From CALBPI01 sp039821605 (GTDB lineage: Bacteria > Pseudomonadota > Gammaproteobacteria > Steroidobacterales > Woeseiaceae): DNA of 64,000 nt. Every line of letters starts with the position of its first letter. The stretch's first letter is position 1. A program made the translations under genes and the position numbers. Of this stretch, positions 35,001-42,666 are shown in pieces. The DNA is taken from the NCBI GenBank assembly GCA_039821605.1, contig JBCBNV010000005.1, positions 62,001-126,000 on the forward strand, given 5' to 3'. Below the pieces are notes generated by a model. The model was given only the letters and a program-made list of their open reading frames with translations, made no database searches and was not told where the DNA came from.

Positions 35001-35222
35001 CTGACGCGCGGCTTCATGTTTGCGGGCGCACGCCGTGTCGTCGCAACGCTCTGGCGCGTTGAAGACCGAGCGACGGCCGAGCTCATGGCGACGTTCTACA
35101 GCGAGCTTTTTGAGGGCACAGCGCCAGCCCAGGCGCTATTGATTGCCAAGGAGACACTCCGGTCCAATCGGCGTTACAGGCACCCCTACTACTGGTCGGG
35201 CTTCACGCTTCAGGGCGATTAG
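32046..35222 (+). CDS. Exported TPR protein with C-terminal CHAT protease domain
   Basis: A 1058-residue protein. It starts with a hydrophobic export signal (WLAILCACCVVALGSAAAARA), then a beta-rich region to about residue 150. About ten TPR-like repeats follow to about 600 (RWLNNYALSLKRLGQHQEAL, QIDTITNNMAVVYGDLGAPH). The CHAT caspase-like domain fills about 760-1058, with the catalytic histidine H921 in VHIATHGFADDE and cysteine C970 in VLSACETALG. GFMFAGARRVVATLWRVED and HPYYWSGFTLQGD are the usual CHAT end. It is probably a periplasmic or membrane-bound protease or scaffold. An unknown gene and an ECF sigma/anti-sigma pair follow on the same strand. Confidence 0.92.
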   Translation: MRVFSGQQRTWLAILCACCVVALGSAAAARASNSETLALVLGDPIEIDLAEHDQVSLRLPAVSGYQVLEVEERFVAVSLVVIEAGREVTLTNAVDLPILWLHESDATTPATVQIRVRRRRASDARISVVANAVPAEQLGAMATEASLSRLNRVTDDVAMRRAARVAHNASTQWQALDERAAAARTLTAAATLFSRGGEYAVAREHAVAATALYEAVGDPYGVGLAQNLVGLTSTELGDFETGRRALERAQAGFATRYDGVAPNPATSNLCLLLLHDRKLPEAEACYEGLISQARELGAGLAVLRYETNLAGVYERGGDTVRASEVLRRLIDEHEAPNKRTLARWLNNYALSLKRLGQHQEALNHYQRALQIAREIGNRDQIDTITNNMAVVYGDLGAPHQAIEFLAEVYESRRKLGNRRAALAMQNYAGALSTLGRDDEAQGIFAEAIALAEQNEDTEGLSAAQRLAAESALNQNDLESALKLATAAVRNADALEGAAQYRARAWTALGRVQSEANNKKAAAESLQQALALWLETGNPYGVVPAKTDLGWAMRDMGDNDAALTLALEAVASIEQLRTEIASTDLRAAYQASVTRAYELAVHALMQMGESVAALEMTERYRAKSLVDAWSQGARELEADVPASLLADRANALAKINRARDAHLRGEKEPPINELLAELDVINDRIADAAPDAREDRAPDPLRAAEMQRLHESGDMTLLYFLGERTGYVWVIDAAGTEVVRLDDVGEIDRLARELHKRIQRKGRYEALARDLGERVLTPIKAQIDQARNVAIVADGALHYVPFDILSVADNSAPALGDTPLVYLPSLTTVALSRSLPAPKGEGVTVLADPVFSLDDDRFGEGPVTRSGDRILNRLRMSRVEAESIADQAESIDVKVHLGFDARPAVLKSPDVVGARIVHIATHGFADDEIPARSGLALSMVDASGKPTTGFVGLRDIYGLDLDAELVVLSACETALGQDLAGEGLLGLTRGFMFAGARRVVATLWRVEDRATAELMATFYSELFEGTAPAQALLIAKETLRSNRRYRHPYYWSGFTLQGD

Positions 35223-35350
35223 CCCTCTCGCGTGAGATAAATGGCCGAGAAACGACAGATGGGGTGCGAGGACCAGTGTGTTCTCGGCGTGTGCCGTTAC
35301 GAATAAGCCGTCTATAGGGACGGAAATAAGCAACCACGTGGGGAGAAGCA

Positions 35351-35752
35351 ATGATTGCGGAAGAAACTAACTCGAACGATTTCAATTATGTATGGGAGTG
35401 CACGGATGATCGCCCGCTGGAGGGTAAGACCATCCCTATGCGCAAGGGCGACTTCTTGTTCATATGTGTCGATCCCAATGACCACGTCCAGTTTCGCTAT
35501 CGCAAGTGCGACTGGCGGGACAACCCGGAGCTGTGCGGGCTTACTGAAAGCAACACAGAGCTTTGGGATGGTGCGGACGCGCGACTCGACAAGGACGGTG
35601 TGATCCGCGGCGCGCTCAAGGGCGGTGATCGCAAGTTCGAGATGACCATCAAACCGAGCAAAGTCGGATTCACCGTCCACTGTCGGCACTTCACGAACCC
35701 TGAAGAAGGCGACTGGGACAGCGAAGACGGATGGGGCGGCCAGCAGCAGTAA
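35351..35752 (+). CDS. Hypothetical acidic 133-residue protein in the CHAT cluster
   Basis: It starts MIAEETNSNDFNYVWECTDD with GGGGAG six bases upstream. It has no signal peptide or membrane segment, several tryptophans, and four cysteines (WECTDD, FICVDP, KCDWRD, LCGLTE) plus one in VHCRHF. The strand-rich pattern (FLFICVDPNDHVQFRYRKCD, KFEMTIKPSKVGFTVHCRHF) suggests a compact beta domain; the tail is acidic and glycine-rich (DSEDGWGGQQQ). It lies between the CHAT gene (128 bases) and the sigma gene (23 bases). No family recognised; it could be a partner or substrate of the CHAT protein. Confidence 0.7.
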   Translation: MIAEETNSNDFNYVWECTDDRPLEGKTIPMRKGDFLFICVDPNDHVQFRYRKCDWRDNPELCGLTESNTELWDGADARLDKDGVIRGALKGGDRKFEMTIKPSKVGFTVHCRHFTNPEEGDWDSEDGWGGQQQ

Positions 35753-35775
35753 CGCAGCGAAACGGATTAACCACC

Positions 35776-36477
35776 ATGGCAACACTCACCCACACAGGCA
35801 ACGGCCGACTTCTGCCACAATATCCCCCAATGAAGGGGAGGGAAGGCACAGCTGCGCCTGATGCGGCTGCTGACGACGAGGCGACTGTCGCCGCGGCGCT
35901 GGCGGCCCGTATTGGCGCGGGCGACCGCGGCGCCGAGGGTGAGCTTGTTGAACGTTACAGCCGCCCGCTGCTGTTTATGCTGCGCCGCCGCTGTGGCGAA
36001 CCTGAACTTGCTGACGACCTTCACCAGGATGTGTTCCGCGTCGTCATCGAGCGCCTGCGTGGCGAGGGCATCAAGGACCCGTCCCGCCTCGCAGGCTTTA
36101 TCCAGAGTACGGGCCGCAACCTGCTCATCGGGGTGATACGACGGCGCCAGCGCCGTCAGACCTACGCGGACACGGACAGCGTGTCGCAGGCAGCGGATAC
36201 GACCTCCACCGACCAGGTGGCAGCCACCGACACGAAACAGACCAACCAGCACCTGCGCGTGCTGCTCGGCGAGCTCAGCTCTGACCGTGATCGCGCCATC
36301 CTGACGCGCTTCTACCTGCTGCAGGAAGACAAGGCGAGTATCTGCCGCCAGCTCGATCTCACGGACCTTCATTTCAACCGCGTGCTCTACCGAGCCAAAA
36401 AGCGATTCCGGGAGCTGCTCGAATCGCACGACAGCCGGGCCGCACGCGATCTGGTCGACTCGCACGGAGGGGAGTGA
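35776..36477 (+). CDS. ECF-like RNA polymerase sigma factor (CHAT cluster)
   Basis: A 233-residue sigma-70-family protein from ATG 35776. After a variable 55-residue N-terminus, region 2 reads GELVERYSRPLLFMLRRRCGEPELADDLHQDVFRVVIERLRGEG, and region 4 is LSSDRDRAILTRFYLLQEDKASICRQLDLTDLHFNRVLYRAKKRF. Region 4 has the atypical recognition helix LTDLHFNRVLYRAKKRFREL found in sigma factors beside CHAT/TPR or zinc-finger genes. It ends three bases before the next gene, which has GGAGGGGAG as ribosome site inside the sigma 3' end. Confidence 0.88.
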   Translation: MATLTHTGNGRLLPQYPPMKGREGTAAPDAAADDEATVAAALAARIGAGDRGAEGELVERYSRPLLFMLRRRCGEPELADDLHQDVFRVVIERLRGEGIKDPSRLAGFIQSTGRNLLIGVIRRRQRRQTYADTDSVSQAADTTSTDQVAATDTKQTNQHLRVLLGELSSDRDRAILTRFYLLQEDKASICRQLDLTDLHFNRVLYRAKKRFRELLESHDSRAARDLVDSHGGE

Positions 36478-36480
36478 CCG

Positions 36481-37179
36481 ATGACTAACGACACGAGAAT
36501 CACACGCGACATGGTCGTGGCAAACAACCTCGTCGACCGCTACCTGCTGGGCCAAATGGACGAGGCCGAGGCGATGGCGTTCGAAGACTTTTACGCGGGC
36601 GACCCGGACACGCTGGATGAGCTCGAGACGAGCGCGCAGCTCATCGACAGCATGAAGGCCGCTGGCCGCCGTGGTGAACTGCGGGCCGAGGACACCACAC
36701 CGCGCAATGTCGTGCCGCTGTTCTCCCGGGTTCGCAAAATCGTGGCATCGCCGGCCTATGGCCTGGCGGCGTCGGTGGCCGCACTCGTGGCCGTAGGTGC
36801 GCTGACGCTGGGCAACGTGACGGGGTCGGGCGCGCAAGGTGGCGGTGAGATCATGGCGTCGGTCAACACGCCCGTGGTCTTCCTGGCCGCTACACGCGGC
36901 GCCGAGGACGGCATCCTCATCGAGGAAGCGCGCTCCGGTCAGGTCGTGTTTGGGCTAGACACCGGATATGCCGATGCCTCGAGCTACTCGGTCGAACTAC
37001 ACTCTGCGGCTGGCGATCTGTTGTGGCAGTCGGGCGGTCTGAACCCGAATGAAGAACAGGCGCTGAGCTTAACTTTGCCTGACGCCCTGCTGCCCGCCGG
37101 CAGCTACCGATTCACGGTGCGCCCCGAGGGTGCGGGCACGGAGGCGCTCCGCTTCCCGTTCGAGATGGCCGACGACTGA
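36481..37179 (+). CDS. Probable transmembrane anti-sigma factor (CHAT cluster)
   Basis: A 232-residue protein. The N-terminal half is cytosolic and acidic and resembles a short anti-sigma domain (NNLVDRYLLGQMDEAEAMAFEDFY), though it lacks the zinc HXXXCXXC motif of ZAS proteins. A membrane segment (YGLAASVAALVAVGALTLGNV) leads to an external beta domain with SYSVELHSAAGDLLWQSGGLN and GSYRFTVRPEGAG, similar to domains behind many ECF anti-sigmas. Tight spacing to the sigma gene supports the role, which is otherwise inferred. Confidence 0.72.
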   Translation: MTNDTRITRDMVVANNLVDRYLLGQMDEAEAMAFEDFYAGDPDTLDELETSAQLIDSMKAAGRRGELRAEDTTPRNVVPLFSRVRKIVASPAYGLAASVAALVAVGALTLGNVTGSGAQGGGEIMASVNTPVVFLAATRGAEDGILIEEARSGQVVFGLDTGYADASSYSVELHSAAGDLLWQSGGLNPNEEQALSLTLPDALLPAGSYRFTVRPEGAGTEALRFPFEMADD

Positions 37180-37271
37180 ATCGCGCCGCGCGCGGCTGGC
37201 GCGCGCTTCTCGGTTACACTGCCTGATCACTCGCTCTGCGAGCGATCGCAGCCACGGAGCGCCGCGCCAGC

Positions 37272-39101
37272 ATGTACTACCTGACCGAGGTCCTGATCTA
37301 CCTGGGCGTCGCCGTGATCACGGTGCCACTGACGAAACGCGTGGGCTTAGGCTCCGTGCTCGGCTATCTGCTTGCGGGCGTCATCATCGGGCCCTCGGTT
37401 CTGCAGCTTGTCACCGACGTCGAGACCATCCTGCACTTCGCCGAACTGGGCGTCGTGTTCCTGCTCTTCATCATCGGGCTTGAGATCCAGCCGTCGCGGC
37501 TCTGGGTGCTGCGCAACTCGGTGTTTGGGTTGGGCGGGCTGCAGGTGCTTGTAAGCGGCCTCGCGCTCACGGGTCTCACCATCCTGACGGGCCAGCCCTG
37601 GCAGGTGGCAACGGTAGTAGGCTTCGCGCTGGCGCTGTCCTCCACGGCCTTTGTCATGCAGCTGCTCGCAGAGCGCGAGGAGCTGCCCAGCCGCTACGGC
37701 CGCGCAAGCTTCGCCGTGCTCCTGTTCCAGGACATGGCCGTCATTCCCATGCTTGCGTTGCTGCCGCTGCTGGCCGTGGGCAGCAGCATCGACATGGACC
37801 CGAAGTCGATCGGCCTGGCCGCGGGCGCCATTCTCGCGCTCATCGTCGGCGGCCACTTCGCGCTGCGACCCATCCTGCGCATCGTTGCCGGATCGGGCAT
37901 TCGCGAGCTCATCACGGGTGTTGCCCTGTTCGTGGTCATCGGCAGCGCCACGCTCATGTACAAGGTCGGCCTCTCCATGGGTCTGGGCGCCTTTATCGCG
38001 GGCATGCTGCTCGCGGACTCCGAGTTCCGGCACCAGCTCGAGGTCGACATCGAGCCATTCAAGGGCCTGTTGCTGGGCCTGTTCTTCATCGCAGTCGGCA
38101 TGTCGGTCAATCTGGGGCTCATCAGCGAACGCGCGGGCGACATCTTCGCGATTGTTGTCGTGCTCATGCTCGTGAAAGCGCTGATCCTGTATCTGCTGGG
38201 CGGACGCTTCTCGCTGACCACGGCCGAGCGCATCCGGCTGGGCCTCATCCTCTCGCAAGGCGGTGAGTTCGCTTTCGTACTGTTCACGACAGCGGTTACG
38301 GCCGACGTGATGCCCGCCGAGCTCTCGGAACTGCTCATCGTGGTCGTCAGTGTGTCGATGGCGCTTACGCCGCTCGTGATGATCGCCGCCGACCGGATCC
38401 TGTCGCGCTCCGGCCGTGACGCGCAGCCCAGCTACGACACGATGGAGAACGATGAGAACGAAGTCATCATCGTGAGCTTCGGCCGCTTCGGCCAGATCAT
38501 CGGCCGTGTGTTGCGCAGCAAGGGCATCCCGTTCACGGCGCTCGAGGCCGACCCCGAGCAGGTGGAGGTCGTGCGCCGCTTCGGCAACAAGGTCTACTTC
38601 GGCGATGCGCGCCGGCTCGATCTGCTCGAGGCCGCGGGCGCTGATTCGGCCAAATACCTGATCCTGGCGATCGACGACGTTGAGCGCTCGGTCGAAGCCG
38701 CGGAGCTCATCCGGCAGCGCTTCCCGCACCTCAAGATCCTGGCCCGCGCCCGCAACCGCGTACACGCTTACCGGCTCATGGACCTCGGTATCTCGCGGCC
38801 CATTCGCGACACGCTGCACTCAAGCCTGCACATGGCCACGCACCTGCTCGAGCTGCTGGGCCACTCGCCGCAGGAGTCGAAGCGCGCGACAGAGACGTTT
38901 CTGGAGTATGACGAGCGCTTCATGCGCGAGCAGAGTGCGTTCTACCAGGACGAGAGCCAGCTCATCCAGACGGCCAAACAGGCCGCCGACCAGTTGGCCT
39001 CGGTTCTGCGTACGGACCTGGATCACGACCAGGAGAGTCCGTCGGATGCGGCCAACGACGACGCCGGCAAGACCTCGGACGAGGGGGCAAAGGCCGGCTA
39101 G
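37272..39101 (+). CDS. KefB/KefC-like monovalent cation:proton antiporter (CPA2)
   Basis: A 609-residue inner-membrane protein. About twelve membrane segments (residues 5-385) include the CPA2 signatures LGYLLAGVIIGPSVL, FLLFIIGLEIQPSRLW and ALALSSTAFVMQLLAE, with the ion-binding FQDMAVIPM. A TrkA-N/RCK domain follows (EVIIVSFGRFGQIIGRVLRS), its nucleotide loop at about 402-412. The acidic tail has no known domain. It should export K+ or Na+ in exchange for protons, gated by NAD(H) or glutathione adducts. Its TAG shares CTAG with the convergent GIY-YIG gene. Confidence 0.92.
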   Translation: MYYLTEVLIYLGVAVITVPLTKRVGLGSVLGYLLAGVIIGPSVLQLVTDVETILHFAELGVVFLLFIIGLEIQPSRLWVLRNSVFGLGGLQVLVSGLALTGLTILTGQPWQVATVVGFALALSSTAFVMQLLAEREELPSRYGRASFAVLLFQDMAVIPMLALLPLLAVGSSIDMDPKSIGLAAGAILALIVGGHFALRPILRIVAGSGIRELITGVALFVVIGSATLMYKVGLSMGLGAFIAGMLLADSEFRHQLEVDIEPFKGLLLGLFFIAVGMSVNLGLISERAGDIFAIVVVLMLVKALILYLLGGRFSLTTAERIRLGLILSQGGEFAFVLFTTAVTADVMPAELSELLIVVVSVSMALTPLVMIAADRILSRSGRDAQPSYDTMENDENEVIIVSFGRFGQIIGRVLRSKGIPFTALEADPEQVEVVRRFGNKVYFGDARRLDLLEAAGADSAKYLILAIDDVERSVEAAELIRQRFPHLKILARARNRVHAYRLMDLGISRPIRDTLHSSLHMATHLLELLGHSPQESKRATETFLEYDERFMREQSAFYQDESQLIQTAKQAADQLASVLRTDLDHDQESPSDAANDDAGKTSDEGAKAG

Positions 39102-39400
39102 GCCGTAACGGCGGCGTCCTCGACAAAGGCGTCGAGCCCGCGTGCGAGCAAGCGCAACTTGTCGCGGCGTGGCAGCTGCTTGAACCGGTACTCGGCCCGT
39201 GAGGCGGCCGCGCGATCCCCGACGGTGACCTGCGCCAGGAGTTTGAGCGGCTCGCGTCCCCTCAGATAGCGACTGCCCCGCCCCGCCCGGTGCGCCTCAA
39301 GGCGCGCCGGGACATCCGGGCTGATGCCCGTGTAGAGGCTGCCGTCTCCGCAGCGCAGCACGTAAAGCGACCAGTCAGACCCCTCAGTAGGTCGGGTCAT
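39098..39400 (-). CDS. GIY-YIG nuclease-superfamily protein (YhbQ type)
   Basis: A 100-residue single-domain protein from ATG 39400. SLYVLRCGDGSLYTGISPDVPARLEAHRAGRGSRYLRGREPLKLL carries the GIY-YIG core (LYVL and LYTGI), and AEYRFKQLPRRDKLRLL completes the family pattern. E. coli YhbQ has the same size; such proteins may have nuclease activity, but a cellular role is not established. The start overlaps the end of the malic enzyme gene by 17 bases. Confidence 0.88.
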   Translation of the reverse strand: MTRPTEGSDWSLYVLRCGDGSLYTGISPDVPARLEAHRAGRGSRYLRGREPLKLLAQVTVGDRAAASRAEYRFKQLPRRDKLRLLARGLDAFVEDAAVTA

Positions 39401-41003
39401 ACATGTAGCTGGCGATATGGCGCTCGAGATTGTCGGGGCGCGGCAACGACGCAAGCCCGTCGTCGTAGGCACGTTCGGCCACAGCGACGGCCACCGCCAG
39501 CGACACCTCGCGGATGCGCTTGAGCGGCGGGTAGAGCGTCCCGTCGGCGAGATCGGTGTCCTTGATGAGGTTGGCCAGGCAGCGCGCGGCCTCGAGAAAC
39601 ATGACGTCGGTGATTCGCGTCGCCTCGACCGTCACGGCGCCCAGACCAACGCCCGGGAAGATGTAGGCGTTGTTGCCCTGCCCCGGCCAGTGCGTCTTGC
39701 CCTTGTGGCGCACGGGCGGAAACGGACTGCCGCTCGCAAACAGCGCCTTGCCGTCGCTCCAGCGGTAGGCCTGCTCGGCCGTGCATTCGGCGCGCGAGGT
39801 CGGGTTGCTGAGCGCGAAGATCACGGGGCGCTCATTGAGCGCCGACATCTTCTGCACGATGTCCTCGGTAAACGTGCCCGGAGAGCCCGTCGCGCCGATA
39901 AGTGCGTGCGGCCGAAAGCGCTCGATGGCGTCGCCGAACGCGATAGTGGGTGCGTCGGGCGCGTAGCGCGCCACCGTGTCGGGTACGCGGTCCGACTGCT
40001 GCGTGACGACGCCAGCTCGCCCCACGAAGCGAATGCGCGAGCAGGCTTCGGCCTCGCTGAGCCCTTCGTCCATCATCGACGACACGAGCAGGTCGGCGAT
40101 GCCTGTGGCCGCCGAGCCGTGCCCCAGGAACATCGTGCGCATCTCGTGCAGCGGCACACCCGTCACGCGCGTTGACGCGATGAGCCCGGCGAGCGCGACC
40201 GAGGCCGTGCCCTGGATGTCGTCGTTGAAGCAGAGCACCTGGTCGCGGTAGCGCTCGAGGTGCGCCTGCGCGTTGGGCGTCGAAAAATCCTCGAACTGGA
40301 TCAGGGCCTGCGGGAAACGCTTCTGCACGCCGCGGATGAATTCCTCGACGAGCGCCTCGTAGGCTTCGCCCCGCACGCGCGGCCGAGGAATGCCCAGGTA
40401 CACGGGGTCCTGGCGCAGCTCTTCGTTGTCGGTACCGACGTCGAGCACCATGGGCAGTACCTGCTCAGGGTGAATGCCCGCGCAGGCCGTGTACAGCGCC
40501 AACTTGCCGATCGAGATGCCCATGCCGTTGCTGCCCAGGTCACCGAGCCCGAGTACGCGCTCGCCGTCGGTCACCACGATGACGCGCACATCATCGGCCG
40601 GCCAGTTTGCGAGGAGCTTGTCGACGTCACCGGCATCGTCGATGGAGATGTACATGCCGCGCGCGTCGCGGAAGATGTTCGCGAACTGCTTGCAGGCCTC
40701 CCCCACCGTCGGCGTGTAGATAAGCGGCATGATCTCTTCAATATTCTCGGTGACGAGCTTGAAGAACAGCGCCTCACTGCGCACCTGCAGGGAGCGCAGC
40801 GCGATGTAGCGCTCGATGTCGTCGTCCTTGCGGCGGATGTTGGTGAGGATGCGATGCATCTGCTGCTTCTGGGTGTTGATCGTGGGTGGCAACAGCCCGC
40901 GCAGCCCCAGGCGCTCGCGCTCTTCCATCGTGAACGCCGTCGACTTGTTGAGCGTCGCGTCGCGCAGCACGTCAATGCCCTTAAGCTCGTGCTTGTCCCC
41001 CAT
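39384..41003 (-). CDS. maeA: Malic enzyme (oxaloacetate-decarboxylating)
   Basis: A 539-residue enzyme of the large malic-enzyme class. LIYTPTVGEACKQFANIFR contains the catalytic tyrosine, GLGDLGSNGMGISIGKLALY follows, FNDDIQGTASVALAGL binds the divalent metal, and LGHGSAATGIADLL is the dinucleotide fold. It decarboxylates L-malate to pyruvate with NAD(P) reduction. The length is closer to NAD-type MaeA (565) than to 750-residue MaeB fusions, but cofactor choice is not certain from sequence. The acyltransferase gene ends three bases before its start, so they share a transcript. Confidence 0.93.
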   Translation of the reverse strand: MGDKHELKGIDVLRDATLNKSTAFTMEERERLGLRGLLPPTINTQKQQMHRILTNIRRKDDDIERYIALRSLQVRSEALFFKLVTENIEEIMPLIYTPTVGEACKQFANIFRDARGMYISIDDAGDVDKLLANWPADDVRVIVVTDGERVLGLGDLGSNGMGISIGKLALYTACAGIHPEQVLPMVLDVGTDNEELRQDPVYLGIPRPRVRGEAYEALVEEFIRGVQKRFPQALIQFEDFSTPNAQAHLERYRDQVLCFNDDIQGTASVALAGLIASTRVTGVPLHEMRTMFLGHGSAATGIADLLVSSMMDEGLSEAEACSRIRFVGRAGVVTQQSDRVPDTVARYAPDAPTIAFGDAIERFRPHALIGATGSPGTFTEDIVQKMSALNERPVIFALSNPTSRAECTAEQAYRWSDGKALFASGSPFPPVRHKGKTHWPGQGNNAYIFPGVGLGAVTVEATRITDVMFLEAARCLANLIKDTDLADGTLYPPLKRIREVSLAVAVAVAERAYDDGLASLPRPDNLERHIASYMYDPTY

Positions 41004-41006
41004 CCT

Positions 41007-41921
41007 TCAGTCCTCTTCCGTGCCGGCCGATTGCACGGATACTAGTCTATCGAGTTCAGCAAATCTTTGGTCTTTCTCTACCCACAACGCCGTGAGCCAA
41101 GTCTGGAAGCGCCCTCGAAACTCCGCGTCCTCGAGGTAGTCACCTTCGCTCATCCAGGGCTCGATGGGAATCTCGCGCACGTCGACGACGACGTCTTTGA
41201 GCTCGCCGGTGCACATCTGCCAGAAGCTCTTTGAGCCGCCCGGGTAGACGATCGTGACGTCGAGCAGCGAGCGGAACTGCTCACCCATGACCGACAACGC
41301 GAAGGCGATGCCCCCGGCGCGGGGCGGTAGCAGATTGGTGTAGGGCGAATTCGTCTTGGCGTGCTTTTCCGCCGTGAATCGCGTGCCCTCGACAAAGTTG
41401 ATCACGCTCGTCGGCACCTCGGCGAAGCGTTCGCAGGACTTGCGCGTGGCCTCAAGGTCCTTGCCCTTGAGATGCGGGTTCTTCTCGAGAAACTTGCGCG
41501 AATAGCGCTTCATGAACGGCATGTCCATGGCCCACCAGGCCTGCCCCAGGAAGGGCACCCAGATCAGCACGTGCTTGATGAAGAACTTGAGAAACGGGAT
41601 GCGGCGGTTGAACACGCGCTGCAGTACAACGATATCGACCCAGCTCTGATGATTCGAGGCGATGAGGTACCACTCCTGGCGGCGCAGGTTCTCGGTGCCC
41701 GTGATGTGAAACTTCGTGCCCTGGGTCGTTTCGAGCAGCCAGCTGTTCACGGAGATCCAGTTCTCGCCGCAGGCCATGAGCATGCGTGAGGTGAACCGGC
41801 GCACGGCAGCGAACGGCAGCACGAAGCGCACGATCGCGAACACCATGATGGGGATGAACCAGAAGACGATGTTGGACACCACCGCGATCAGCGCGATGAC
41901 GCCCGTGAGCTGTTGCAGCAT
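41007..41921 (-). CDS. Lysophosphatidic acid acyltransferase-like protein (YihG type)
   Basis: A 304-residue PlsC-fold enzyme. The N-terminus has a membrane segment (VIALIAVVSNIVFWFIPIMVF). Catalytic HX4D lies in LIASNHQSWVDIVVLQRVF, and VINFVEGTRFTAEKH is the glycerol-phosphate-binding block. The long C-terminal part matches YihG-like acyltransferases rather than the 245-residue PlsC. It acylates the sn-2 position of lysophosphatidate or a related lipid at the inner membrane. It is transcribed just ahead of the malic enzyme gene. Confidence 0.9.
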   Translation of the reverse strand: MLQQLTGVIALIAVVSNIVFWFIPIMVFAIVRFVLPFAAVRRFTSRMLMACGENWISVNSWLLETTQGTKFHITGTENLRRQEWYLIASNHQSWVDIVVLQRVFNRRIPFLKFFIKHVLIWVPFLGQAWWAMDMPFMKRYSRKFLEKNPHLKGKDLEATRKSCERFAEVPTSVINFVEGTRFTAEKHAKTNSPYTNLLPPRAGGIAFALSVMGEQFRSLLDVTIVYPGGSKSFWQMCTGELKDVVVDVREIPIEPWMSEGDYLEDAEFRGRFQTWLTALWVEKDQRFAELDRLVSVQSAGTEED

Positions 41922-42075
41922 TGAAGAAAGCGCTTCCGGAACCGGACTGCGCGATTATGCCCGATGGCGGTCCGCTACGCCCACGGCAACCGCCTTCAGC
42001 CAGCGTTCAGCAAGACAGCGCTAGCTTGAGACCCGTCGAATCCGCAAACCGGATTCCCCTGACGGGAGACCCCCA

Positions 42076-42654
42076 ATGAGACAACGCCTGTTCAGCGCCG
42101 CCGCAGCCGGTGTATTGGCGCTTTGCGCCGGCGCCGCCAGCGCCGACGGCCTCAGCTATAGCTATCTCGAGCCCCGCTGGGCCGAGACCGAGCTCGAAGA
42201 CGACACCTTCGACATCGAGGGTGACGGCTTCGTGTTCAATGGCTCGCTCGAATTTTCGGAAACCGTGCACCTGTTCGTGGGCTACGAGAATCTCGAATTC
42301 GACGACAATGTTGATGTCAGCACCCGCCTTATCGGTGGTGGCCTGGCGGTCCCGCTGTCGCCGCGTGCCGATCTCGTGTTCCGCGGTGGATTCGTGGATG
42401 CCGAGTTCGAAACCCCGTTCTTCAGCGACGATGACGAGGGCACGTTTCTGTCTGCGGGCGCGCGTGTGCTCGTGACACCCGAGATCGAGCTCTACGGCGA
42501 TTTCCGGTCGATCAATCTCGACGATGCTGGAGACGAGGAGTCGACCACCATCGGGCTCGAGTTCTACGCCAGTGATTCGTTTTCCGTGGGTCCGTCCGTA
42601 ACCTGGGTTGACGACGTCACGACCTACACGCTGGGCGGCCGCATCTACTTCTGA
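42076..42654 (+). CDS. Small outer-membrane beta-barrel protein
   Basis: A 192-residue protein with signal peptide (LFSAAAAGVLALCAGAASA). The mature chain alternates polar and hydrophobic strands (GLSYSYLEPRWAETELED, SETVHLFVGYENLEFDDN, ADLVFRGGFVDAEFET) and ends in YTLGGRIYF, an aromatic-terminated strand typical of outer-membrane insertion. Eight strands of about ten residues fit an OmpX/OmpW-size barrel. It is strongly acidic. GGGAG lies 8 bases upstream. Specific function unknown. It is convergent with korB. Confidence 0.8.
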   Translation: MRQRLFSAAAAGVLALCAGAASADGLSYSYLEPRWAETELEDDTFDIEGDGFVFNGSLEFSETVHLFVGYENLEFDDNVDVSTRLIGGGLAVPLSPRADLVFRGGFVDAEFETPFFSDDDEGTFLSAGARVLVTPEIELYGDFRSINLDDAGDEESTTIGLEFYASDSFSVGPSVTWVDDVTTYTLGGRIYF

Positions 42655-42666
42655 TGCGGCGCGCCG

